DNA of 6,221 nt, from the NCBI GenBank assembly GCA_016550395.1, contig JABXGY010000309.1:1-6221 (forward strand). Direction: 5' to 3'. This stretch comes from an archaeon. GTDB taxonomy: Archaea > Asgardarchaeota > Hermodarchaeia > Hermodarchaeales > Hermodarchaeaceae. Positions 1 to 5,572 of this stretch are shown here, piece by piece. Made by a program: the position numbers and the translations under genes. Position 1 is the first letter of the stretch. Each line of letters opens with the position of its first letter. The notes beneath the pieces are model-generated. The model saw only the letters and a list, made by a program, of their open reading frames with translations. It was not told the origin of the DNA and searched no databases.

Positions 1-5
1 GATTA

Positions 6-13
6 GGATGGAG
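6..13 (+). promoter_or_regulatory. Shine-Dalgarno site of hutU
   Basis: A purine-rich GGATGGAG lies 4 bases before the ATG at 18 and supports that start. A TAG at 4-6 could be the stop of an upstream gene, but too little sequence is present to tell. Confidence 0.6.
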
Positions 14-17
14 TCTA

Positions 18-1682
18 ATGAAACGTGAACCGATTCAAGCCTACCGTGGCACCAAATTACACTGTAAGAATTGGCAAATCGAAGCTATCCTTCGCATGCT
101 CCAAAACAATTTGGATCCGGATGTGGCGAAGGATTGGGAGAATCTCATCGTATATGGTGGCACCGGTCAAGCCGCGAGGAACTGGGATTGTTTCGATAAG
201 ATTGTGGAAACGTTACTTGCGCTAGAGCCCGATGAGACGATGTTGGTTCAGTCAGGAAAGCCTGTCGCAGTATTTAAGACCCACACGGATGCCCCACGTG
301 CACTCATCGCAAATTCTTTAATCGTTCCGTTTTGGGCCACTGAAGAGAACTTCCATAAACTGTACAAGCAAGGTTTGACCATGTTCGGACAGATGACCGC
401 GGGCTCCTGGATTTACATCGCAACTCAAGGAATCCTTCAAGGAACCTTTGAAACCTTTGCTGCAGTCGCAGACAGCCATTTTGGGGGTACTCTAAAAGGG
501 AAACTGACTCTCACAGGTGGTGTTGGAGCTATGGGGGGTGCACAACCATTAGCTGTTACCTTCAATGAGGGTGTGGTGATTGCCGTTGATGTTGATGAAG
601 CAGCCATCGAGAAACGAATGCGTGCTGGTTATTGTGAATTGAAAACCGATAGTCTTGATGAAGCAATATCCCTTGCAGAAGAAGCATTAGAAAAACAAAT
701 TCCCCGATCAATCGGGTTAATCGGCAACACTGCCGAAACCCACCCTGAAATCGTCAAACGGGGAATCAAAATAGATATTGTAACCGACCAAACCGCTGCG
801 CATGACCCATTAACAGGGTATTATCCAGCAAGATATAGCAAGGAAGAAGCCGATCAATTGCGAGAAAGAGACCCTGAGGATTATATTCGCCATTCGAAAG
901 AATCAATGCTTCATCATGTCAAGGCGATACTTCAGCTGCAAGAACGAGGAACGATAGCGTTTGATTATGGGAATAACCTTCGGCAGCATGCAAGTAAGAT
1001 ATCGTGGGATGAGAAAAAGAACCGATGGAAGTATCCAGGTTTTGTCGAAGCGTATATTCGTCCGCTATTCTGTGAAGGGAGGGGCCCCTTCCGATGGGTT
1101 GCTTTGTCTGGTGAACCTGCGGATATTTACAGAACGGATGATTTGATTCTCGAACTCTTCCCGGACAATAACATTCTGAAACGTTGGATTACACTAGCCC
1201 ATGAAAGGGTGCAGTTTGAAGGACTTCCTGCCCGGGTGTGTTGGCTTGGATATGGTGAACGGGCTAAGTTTGGCAAAGCGCTCAATGACCTCGTAGCTCG
1301 TGGAGAACTGAAAGCGCCAATCGTTATTGGTCGTGACCATCTGGATGCCGGCTCTGTAGCATCTCCCAATCGTGAAACCGAAGGTATGCGAGATGGGAGT
1401 GATGCGATTGCCGATTGGCCTGTGTTGAACGTCCTTATCAACGCGGTCGCAGGTGCAACCTGGGTATCGCTGCATCAAGGTGGAGGTGTGGGCATTCCCT
1501 ACGCCATCTCTGCTGGACAAGTATCAGTTGCAGATGGTACACCAGAAGCTGAACAAAGATTACTTCGAGTATTAACTACAGATCCTGGAACGGGTGTCGC
1601 TCGACATGTTGATGCTGGGTATCCTGAAGCGATTAACTTTGCTAAAAAACAGCGAATGAAAATTCCCTTTCTTAAAAATTAG
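18..1682 (+). CDS. hutU: Urocanate hydratase (EC 4.2.1.49)
   Basis: Cytosolic enzyme of histidine degradation: it adds water to urocanate to give 4-imidazolone-5-propionate, using tightly bound NAD+ as an electrophile. The 554 residues match the usual family length of about 550-560. Visible family motifs are YGGTGQAARNWDCFD (46-60), the glycine-rich NAD+ segment LTGGVGAMGGAQP (165-177), FDYGNN (315-320), LPARVCW with the essential cysteine at 408 (equivalent to Cys410 of the Pseudomonas putida enzyme), IGRDHLDAGSVASPNRETE (437-455) and SLHQGGGVG (484-492). The ATG at 18 has a good ribosome site and aligns with the family N-terminus. It is the first complete gene of the window and is followed after 17 bases by ftcD, then hutI, so co-transcription is likely. 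No truncation or missing catalytic residue is seen. Its promoter lies outside the window. Confidence 0.98.
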   Translation: MKREPIQAYRGTKLHCKNWQIEAILRMLQNNLDPDVAKDWENLIVYGGTGQAARNWDCFDKIVETLLALEPDETMLVQSGKPVAVFKTHTDAPRALIANSLIVPFWATEENFHKLYKQGLTMFGQMTAGSWIYIATQGILQGTFETFAAVADSHFGGTLKGKLTLTGGVGAMGGAQPLAVTFNEGVVIAVDVDEAAIEKRMRAGYCELKTDSLDEAISLAEEALEKQIPRSIGLIGNTAETHPEIVKRGIKIDIVTDQTAAHDPLTGYYPARYSKEEADQLRERDPEDYIRHSKESMLHHVKAILQLQERGTIAFDYGNNLRQHASKISWDEKKNRWKYPGFVEAYIRPLFCEGRGPFRWVALSGEPADIYRTDDLILELFPDNNILKRWITLAHERVQFEGLPARVCWLGYGERAKFGKALNDLVARGELKAPIVIGRDHLDAGSVASPNRETEGMRDGSDAIADWPVLNVLINAVAGATWVSLHQGGGVGIPYAISAGQVSVADGTPEAEQRLLRVLTTDPGTGVARHVDAGYPEAINFAKKQRMKIPFLKN

Positions 1683-1686
1683 AGAT

Positions 1687-1691
1687 GGTGA
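1687..1691 (+). promoter_or_regulatory. Shine-Dalgarno site deciding the ftcD start
   Basis: GGTGA sits 8 bases before the ATG at 1700. The in-frame ATG at 1685 overlaps this site and has only AGAG before it. The ribosome site, and the family N-terminus MERIVECVPNFS, favour 1700. Confidence 0.6.
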
Positions 1692-1699
1692 GATACAGG

Positions 1700-2644
1700 A
1701 TGGAACGAATTGTTGAATGTGTACCAAATTTCAGTATTGGTGATGATGCCAAAACAATTGAGATGATTGTGGATGCTATTCGTCAAACTGAAGGCGTTTA
1801 TTTACTTGATTATGAACACGATACGGCGTATAACCGATTAGTAGTAACTTATTTTGGTGAACCAGAAGCCACCAAAAAAGCTATGCTTAATGCAGGACGA
1901 GTCGCTGTAGAACATATTGATATGCGAAAACATCGAGGTCAACACCCTCGTATAGGAGCTTTAGATGTTGCTCCTTTTGTACCCATTAAAAACATCACTG
2001 TCGAAGAATGCATCACTTTGTCCAAGGAATTTGCTAAAGCATTCGCCAAAGAGAATAACGTTCCCGTGTATTTGTATGGTGAAGCAGCTGAAACTCCTGA
2101 GAAAGGGGATGTGGATTGGATTCGTAAAGGCGAATGGGAAGCCCTTGCAGAGAATATGAAAGCCCCGCAACGTAAACCCGCTTTTGGTCCTGCTAAACCA
2201 CACCCCACTGCTGGAGCCACGATGACTGGTGCCCGTGAAGTTATGGTCGGCTTAAACATCAACTTAGGAACCACTGATCTGCGAATCGCAAAAGCCATAG
2301 CTAAAGCAATTCATCGAAAGAAGGGGGGACTAGTTCGAATCAAGGCCATGGGATGTCTTTGGGAGGATAGAGGCATAACACAGATTGGAATCACAAATAC
2401 AGACTATCGAAAGTCACCGCTGTACAGACAATTTGAGCTAGTCAAAATTGAGGCTGCACGCTATGGAGTTCCTGTTGTTGGCGCCGAATTTTGTGGACTC
2501 GTTCCCATTCATGCTCTCCTTGACGTAGCAAACTACTATCTGCAATTAGAAGGGTTTACCATGAAGGATGTGCTTGAGGTAACCATTGATCGGCAACTCG
2601 CGAAAATTAATCCTAAATATGCGAGTACTCTTTCAGACACTTGA
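1700..2644 (+). CDS. ftcD: Glutamate formimidoyltransferase (EC 2.1.2.5)
   Basis: Transfers the formimino group of N-formimino-L-glutamate to tetrahydrofolate, giving glutamate and 5-formimino-tetrahydrofolate, the last step of the folate-dependent branch of histidine breakdown. The 314 residues cover both formiminotransferase subdomains, as in the first ~325 residues of mammalian FTCD, without the fused cyclodeaminase domain. Hallmarks are ECVPNFS (6-12), RGQHPRIGALDVAPFVPI (79-96) with His82 at the position of the catalytic His82 of mammalian FTCD, and GPAKPHPTAGATMTGAR (163-179) followed by VGLNINLGTTDLRIAKAIA (183-201). An ATG 15 bases upstream would add only MVRYR and is less likely. The neighbours make the substrate's precursors: HutU upstream and HutI, the direct supplier of formimino-glutamate, downstream. 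A separate cyclodeaminase (fchA) would be expected elsewhere. The presence of this enzyme rather than the hydrolases HutG or HutF implies that the host uses a folate-type one-carbon carrier (inference). Confidence 0.95.
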   Translation: MERIVECVPNFSIGDDAKTIEMIVDAIRQTEGVYLLDYEHDTAYNRLVVTYFGEPEATKKAMLNAGRVAVEHIDMRKHRGQHPRIGALDVAPFVPIKNITVEECITLSKEFAKAFAKENNVPVYLYGEAAETPEKGDVDWIRKGEWEALAENMKAPQRKPAFGPAKPHPTAGATMTGAREVMVGLNINLGTTDLRIAKAIAKAIHRKKGGLVRIKAMGCLWEDRGITQIGITNTDYRKSPLYRQFELVKIEAARYGVPVVGAEFCGLVPIHALLDVANYYLQLEGFTMKDVLEVTIDRQLAKINPKYASTLSDT

Positions 2645-2680
2645 CCAGCAATTCACGACTTTTTCATAGCAATATGCTGA

Positions 2681-2688
2681 TTTATTAG
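2681..2688 (+). promoter_or_regulatory. Possible TATA-like element before hutI
   Basis: TTTATTAG is centred about 28 bases before the hutI ATG, the distance expected for an archaeal TATA box driving a leaderless transcript. hutI has only a weak GGGT as ribosome site, which fits. A T5 run at 2660-2664 lies just upstream and could weaken read-through from ftcD. The spacer also has a small TTAGG/CCTAA stem (2686-2701). AT-rich spacers give such matches by chance, so this is tentative. Confidence 0.25.
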
Positions 2689-2712
2689 GCTTAACTCCTA
2701 AGTTGGGTATTA

Positions 2713-3984
2713 ATGGAGCGCATACATCTAGACACAGTTATTTTAAACGCGAGCGAGTTACTTACATTGTCAGGAGCGAGTCATGCTCCAAAGTTGGGAT
2801 CCGAGTTAGGGGAACTTGGGATTATCGAAGATGGTGGTGTAGCTATTCGTGGGAACCAGATTGTCGCTGTGGATACCACAAAGAACATCAAGCGATTAGT
2901 CAAACCTGGTAGCCACCCTCGTGTAATAGATGCCAAGAATAAAACAGTTCTACCAGGGCTCATTGACCCTCATGCACATCTTGCCTTTGCAGGGAGTCGC
3001 GAACGAGAATTTGTGCAAAAAATCCAAGGTGCCACCTACATGGAGATTCTAGAATCAGGTGGTGGCATCAATGTCACCGTGAAAGCCACACATAAGGCGA
3101 GTCGTAATACGCTCGTGCGAAAAGGACAGCATACTTTGAACCGTATGCTAGAATATGGAACTACAACAGTTGAAGGGAAATCTGGTTACGGTCTTGAACC
3201 GAAGCACGAATACAAACAACTTCTGGCCATTCGCGACTTGAACCTCATTCATCCCATAGATGTTGTTCCCACGTTTATGGGTGCACATGTAATACCTACA
3301 AAATACAAAAAACAGCCAGAAAAATATGTCAACCTCATTATCAAGAAAATGATTCCAACGGTTGCTAAGAAAGGACTCGCTGAATTTTGTGACGTGTTTA
3401 CTGAAAAAGGTGTTTTTAGTATAGAACAATCGCGACAGATTCTATTAGCTGGAAAGGAACATGGACTTATTCCAAAAGTACATGCAGATGAAATGACTAC
3501 GTTTGGTGGTGCTGAATTGGCTGCAGAAGTGGGGGCAGTATCTGCAGATCACCTACTCAAAGTGTCAAAGACCGGCATCAACGCGCTAGCCAAAGCCCAG
3601 GTGGTGGCTGTTCTTTTACCTGCCACTGCATTTGTGTTAATGGAAACGCAGTATGCCCCAGCGCGGGAATTGATAAATGCAGGAGTACCCGTCGCATTAG
3701 CCACTGACTTTAATCCAAACTGTATGACTGAATCTATGCAATTAATCATGACACTAGCCTGTCTGAATATGCGAATGACCCCCGCTGAAGCCATTTCGGC
3801 TGCAACCATCAATGCGGCCCATGCCATAAATCGATCTCATTTGGTTGGGAGTTTAGAACCGAGTAAGCAGGCAGATATTGTCATCATGGATGTGCCAAAC
3901 CACGAGCATATTCCCTATCATTTCGGTGTAAATCTTGTTAAAAATGTGCTAAAAAACGGCAAAATCGTCTATTTAACTCAATAA
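2713..3984 (+). CDS. hutI: Imidazolonepropionase (EC 3.5.2.7)
   Basis: Metal-dependent amidohydrolase that opens the ring of 4-imidazolone-5-propionate to give N-formimino-L-glutamate, the substrate of the neighbouring FtcD. The 423 residues are the normal family length. An N-terminal β-sandwich segment (about 1-80) leads into the TIM barrel. The metal site is visible: HAH at 87-89 (PGLIDPHAHLAFAGSRE), His257 in VHADE, and Asp332 in ATDFNPN. Also present are the substrate-loop motif KSGYGL (156-161), FMGAH (188-192), Glu260 and His280 (SADH), which match conserved residues of the family. The C-terminal part (SLEPSKQADIVIMD, 380-393) returns to the β-sandwich, as in other amidohydrolases. The ATG at 2713 gives the family N-terminus, although its ribosome site is weak (GGGT, 5 bases away or less). 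It is the last gene of the hut cluster; the 68-base gap to ftcD is larger than the hutU-ftcD gap, so partly independent expression is possible. Confidence 0.97.
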   Translation: MERIHLDTVILNASELLTLSGASHAPKLGSELGELGIIEDGGVAIRGNQIVAVDTTKNIKRLVKPGSHPRVIDAKNKTVLPGLIDPHAHLAFAGSREREFVQKIQGATYMEILESGGGINVTVKATHKASRNTLVRKGQHTLNRMLEYGTTTVEGKSGYGLEPKHEYKQLLAIRDLNLIHPIDVVPTFMGAHVIPTKYKKQPEKYVNLIIKKMIPTVAKKGLAEFCDVFTEKGVFSIEQSRQILLAGKEHGLIPKVHADEMTTFGGAELAAEVGAVSADHLLKVSKTGINALAKAQVVAVLLPATAFVLMETQYAPARELINAGVPVALATDFNPNCMTESMQLIMTLACLNMRMTPAEAISAATINAAHAINRSHLVGSLEPSKQADIVIMDVPNHEHIPYHFGVNLVKNVLKNGKIVYLTQ

Positions 3985-4023
3985 TTCTTTTCCTTAAATT
4001 TTGTCGGTTTTTTCCTATTTATT
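3985..4023 (+). terminator. T-rich termination zone after the hut operon
   Basis: Directly after the hutI stop there are several oligo-T runs, including TTCTTTT at 3985-3991 and a T6 run at 4008-4013, without a convincing preceding stem-loop. Archaeal RNA polymerase can terminate on such U-rich tracts alone, so this is the likely end of the hut transcript. Confidence 0.45.
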
Positions 4024-4088
4024 TAAGCAAAGAGAAGAAATTTCTCATGAAGAATTATCCTTTTCCACCACCGGAAGATTCAATGCAC

Positions 4089-4096
4089 TTTATATG
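4089..4096 (+). promoter_or_regulatory. TATA-like box for the gene at 4270
   Basis: TTTATATG is close to the archaeal TATA consensus. Initiation about 25 bases downstream would fall near 4115-4122, giving an untranslated leader of roughly 150 bases that contains the inverted repeat at 4130-4158 and the strong ribosome site at 4201-4209. No purine-rich BRE is obvious just upstream. Confidence 0.4.
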
Positions 4097-4129
4097 GGAT
4101 TCCACTTCATTAGAAGCTCGAGGTACCAG

Positions 4130-4158
4130 GTTTCAACAAAATCTAGGCCTGTTGAAAC
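4130..4158 (+). repeat. Perfect 9-bp inverted repeat with 11-base loop
   Basis: GTTTCAACA at 4130-4138 is the exact reverse complement of TGTTGAAAC at 4150-4158, around an 11-base spacer. It would lie early in the predicted leader of the next gene. It could be a leader RNA hairpin or, as a dyad, an operator just downstream of the predicted start of transcription. No T-run follows it, so it is not a standard terminator. Confidence 0.5.
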
Positions 4159-4182
4159 AGAACCAGCGGACAACGGGGCAAG

Positions 4183-4213
4183 CTACCTCTTAGTGGAGTA
4201 GGGAGGAGGCTAG
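4183..4213 (+). promoter_or_regulatory. Strong Shine-Dalgarno with possible anti-SD hairpin
   Basis: GGGAGGAGG at 4201-4209 is the strongest ribosome-binding sequence in the window. CTACCTC at 4183-4189 can pair with GAGG (4206-4209) plus TAG (4211-4213), a 7-bp stem with one bulged base and a 16-base loop, which would hide part of the site. The site stands 4 bases before a GTG (4214) that opens a mini-ORF, and about 60 bases before the next main gene. Pairing is seen by eye; regulation is inferred. Confidence 0.35.
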
Positions 4214-4273
4214 GTGTGCCACCATAATCTCCACAGAAATCAAAAAACCATGAAAATGGAAAAAGAGGTATGA
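4214..4273 (+). CDS. Possible 19-residue leader peptide overlapping next gene
   Basis: A GTG 4 bases after GGGAGGAGG opens a 19-codon frame beginning MCHHNLHRNQKT. It ends in TGA within ATGA, overlapping the start codon of the secreted-protein gene by 4 bases, the classic arrangement for translational coupling. The downstream ATG at 4270 has GAGG only one base before it, too close to work as a normal ribosome site, so translation of this mini-ORF, or re-initiation from it, would explain how the main gene is read. Three histidines within its first seven residues are notable but may be chance. ATG codons at 4250 and 4256 are alternative internal starts. It could simply be a fortuitous frame. 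Confidence 0.3.
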   Translation: MCHHNLHRNQKTMKMEKEV

Positions 4274-4749
4274 AAATCTCAACGACGACAAAAATTTCAT
4301 TGGTCTTCATTGTTACAGTGACTTTCATAGGTCTTGCCCTCATTTTTAATCCGTCCACCTCAGCTGAAGGATCTGCCCAGTCTTCATCCGGTATATGTTT
4401 GCACAAGCGCTTCATTTATGATGAATCTATGCTTAATGACGCATTTGATTGGACTGGTTGCGTTTATCCAATCGCAGGTCTCGCAGTAACCGTTACTTAC
4501 ACGGACTGTGAAACAATGCCTTCTGCGACTTTCTATACGGATGCAGATGGTTGGATCCACGTTTGTGGACTCCTTGAGGGCGATTACACGATTACTTGGA
4601 CATGGAATGGAATGCAAGATTCCAAGGACGTATTCCTTTGCTGCAATGCCAAGGATCACTCCTATACCAACAAGCTTGAGCCGAAAGGTGAAGATTGGGC
4701 ACTTTCCTTTCATTTATCCCCGAGGTGGCATCTCCGACTGCTTTTTTAA
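4270..4749 (+). CDS. Secreted six-cysteine protein with a CnaB-like β domain
   Basis: Not recognised as a named family. The 159-residue product begins with a typical signal peptide or anchor: basic start MKISTTTK, hydrophobic segment about 9-26 and a small-residue region STSAEG (29-34), so it should act outside the membrane. The mature part is β-rich. Residues about 68-124 have the pattern of CnaB/SpaA-like or carboxypeptidase-regulatory-like domains: GLAVTVTYTD (70-79), then TDADGWIHVCGLLEGDYTITW (90-110), where the DG turn, the leucine before the G and the DYTITW strand are typical of that fold. Six cysteines (43, 64, 80, 99, 124, 125) are all in the exported part and could form disulfides. 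The C-terminus SPRWHLRLLF looks unlike the rest and is encoded in the terminator stem. The ATG at 4270 is the only start that gives the signal peptide. It is expressed separately from the hut operon, judging by the T-rich zone and TATA-like box before it. Confidence 0.7.
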   Translation: MKISTTTKISLVFIVTVTFIGLALIFNPSTSAEGSAQSSSGICLHKRFIYDESMLNDAFDWTGCVYPIAGLAVTVTYTDCETMPSATFYTDADGWIHVCGLLEGDYTITWTWNGMQDSKDVFLCCNAKDHSYTNKLEPKGEDWALSFHLSPRWHLRLLF

Positions 4750-4775
4750 GTCTGAGATGCTTCTTTTCTTTTTTT
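4728..4775 (+). terminator. Stem-loop terminator with T-tract
   Basis: GCATCTCCGACT (4728-4739) pairs with AGTCTGAGATGC (4749-4760): 11 of 12 positions pair, with a single C/T mismatch and a 9-base loop. A T-rich tract follows (4761-4775, 13 of 15 T). This is a classic intrinsic-terminator layout for + strand transcripts only, since there is no T-tract on the other side. Its left arm encodes the last residues and the loop covers most of the stop codon of the secreted-protein gene. Confidence 0.75.
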
Positions 4776-4839
4776 GCTGAAACAAATTCGATATTGAATG
4801 TTTTATAATATTTAACAAAATGCGAGATTATTTATCTAT

Positions 4840-5301
4840 TCACTTTGATGTCGATATTGGAAGATCAAGAGAATAGGGTCCCAATTGAATTAGATGCTGT
4901 CCATCTTCGTTATAACCTGAAATTACATAGTCTAGGGTGAGTGAGGATTCCCTTAATCTTGCTAGATGAGGGCGAAAAAGAAAGACAAAAACAAATGTTT
5001 TTTGTCCACCCTGGTTAATTCGCTGCTTCTGGACACCTATTACATTTTTTCTCTCTTTCTTTATCATACCCGGACCCATTTTCTTTTGGCGAGTTGACTT
5101 AAAGACAAGAATGTTGGATGGTGATCGAACCCTGATGAGGATATCCAATGTTGAATCAGAATGATTGTTAACGACAAACCTAATTTCTGATTGAATTGCT
5201 CTACCCTTTGGAAGTTTTTGTAGTCCTTTGGGAACGGATATGTCCCAACTAACTTTATCCCTAGATATACTTGAACCTGAACTACGAGGTTCACCATTCA
5301 T
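4840..5301 (-). CDS. Uncharacterised cytosolic β-sandwich-like protein
   Basis: Not recognised. The 153-residue product has no signal peptide and no membrane segment, so it is probably cytosolic. After a polar start (about 1-16) it is built of alternating β strands and turns: QSEIRFVVNNHSDSTLDILI (37-56), SPSNILVFKS (60-69), INQGGQKTFVFVFLF (95-109), LTLDYVISGY (121-130) and HLIQLGPYSLDLPI (136-149). The N-x-S pattern after the first strand and the INQGGQKTF turn before an FxFxF strand resemble Ig-like or arrestin-like β-sandwich domains, an inference from pattern only. A basic patch RQKKMGPGMIKKERK (71-85) forms a long loop. The start codon has GTGAGAG 4 bases upstream (5306-5312). It converges on the secreted-protein gene and diverges from the partial gene at the window end. 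A coding reading frame of this length with an ordered β pattern is convincing, though no family supports it. Confidence 0.7.
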   Translation of the reverse strand: MNGEPRSSGSSISRDKVSWDISVPKGLQKLPKGRAIQSEIRFVVNNHSDSTLDILIRVRSPSNILVFKSTRQKKMGPGMIKKERKNVIGVQKQRINQGGQKTFVFVFLFRPHLARLRESSLTLDYVISGYNEDGQHLIQLGPYSLDLPISTSK

Positions 5302-5336
5302 TGAACTCTCACATCGTAATCCTTAGATACATCTCA

Positions 5337-5345
5337 AGTATAACT
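5337..5345 (-). promoter_or_regulatory. TATA-like box for the minus-strand gene
   Basis: Read on the minus strand this is GTTATACTT, preceded by an A-rich AAAAAATTA that could serve as BRE. Initiation about 26 bases downstream falls near 5315, leaving a short leader of about 12 bases that still contains the GTGAGAG ribosome site. The spacing is self-consistent. Confidence 0.35.
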
Positions 5346-5388
5346 AATTTTTTCCGAATGTAATTTGTAAACCTTTCATCCACTCTCC

Positions 5389-5397
5389 ATATAATTT
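5389..5397 (+). promoter_or_regulatory. TATA-like box for the gene at the window end
   Basis: ATATAATTT is a plausible archaeal TATA box. Initiation near 5418 would place an ATG at 5424 almost at the 5' end of the transcript, and would put the GAGGG site at 5562-5566 about 145 bases into the leader. Confidence 0.35.
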
Positions 5398-5423
5398 AAT
5401 CAAAGATGGTTTTTTTAGTTCGA

Positions 5424-5477
5424 ATGCATGCAAAAGTTTTAGAAGCCATGGCTAAACGCAAATGGAAAAAAAACTAA
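5424..5477 (+). other. Short upstream frame ending at an A AAA AAC slippery heptamer
   Basis: The frame MHAKVLEAMAKRKWKKN stops at TAA (5475-5477) directly after A AAA AAC (5468-5474). A -1 slip there would continue as LKNLLIDG and stay open through the next gene to the window end. It may be a programmed frameshift, a true frameshift mutation, a miscounted A8 run (5466-5473) in the assembly, or chance. An ATG at 5406 could extend it upstream but would precede the predicted transcript start. Confidence 0.2.
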
Positions 5478-5572
5478 AAAATCTGTTAATTGATGGAAAA
5501 AAAGAAAATGTGAACCCAAACGCTTTTACACTTCTAGCAAAGATAAGAGAACGCGATTTCCGAGGGATGCTC

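Larger units (their letters stand above)
3985..4269. other. Spacer between hutI and the secreted-protein gene
   Basis: This 285-base stretch has no convincing full gene. A 66-codon open frame across 4001-4201 starts with TTG, lacks a ribosome site, contains the TATA-like box and has no recognisable features, so I treat it as chance. The spacer instead carries, in order, the hut termination zone, a TATA-like box (4089-4096), a 9-bp inverted repeat (4130-4158), an anti-SD/SD pair (4183-4213) and a mini-ORF (4214-4273), listed separately. Confidence 0.5.
5302..5572. other. Divergent intergenic region
   Basis: This 271-base, AT-rich spacer lies between two divergent genes. It carries TATA-like boxes in both directions (5337-5345 minus, 5389-5397 plus), and in its right half a short open frame (5424-5477) and an in-frame upstream extension of the last gene (5462-5572). 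No RNA gene is recognised. Confidence 0.5.

Noticed and set aside
1127..1520. Open frames on the minus strand inside hutU
   Set aside because: They are antisense shadows of a well conserved enzyme gene, and their products show no domain or signal pattern.
1685..1699. Earlier in-frame ATG for ftcD
   Set aside because: It lacks a ribosome site and adds MVRYR before the family N-terminus; GGTGA is well placed for the ATG at 1700.
2703..2912. TTG-initiated frame overlapping the start of hutI
   Set aside because: It lies out of frame over the conserved hutI N-terminus and its product has no family features.
4130..4158. 29-base palindromic unit starting GTTTCAA and ending GAAAC, like some archaeal CRISPR repeats
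   Set aside because: It occurs once, no second copy or spacer periodicity is visible and no cas gene is present, so it is not an array.
4001..4201. 66-codon + strand open frame in the spacer after hutI
   Set aside because: It has a TTG start inside a T-rich terminator zone, no ribosome site and no domain pattern, and it spans the TATA-like box and the inverted repeat of the next gene.
4508..4780. Second + strand frame overlapping the secreted-protein gene
   Set aside because: It runs through the terminator stem and T-tract and has no recognisable protein features; the 4270 frame has a signal peptide and domain pattern.
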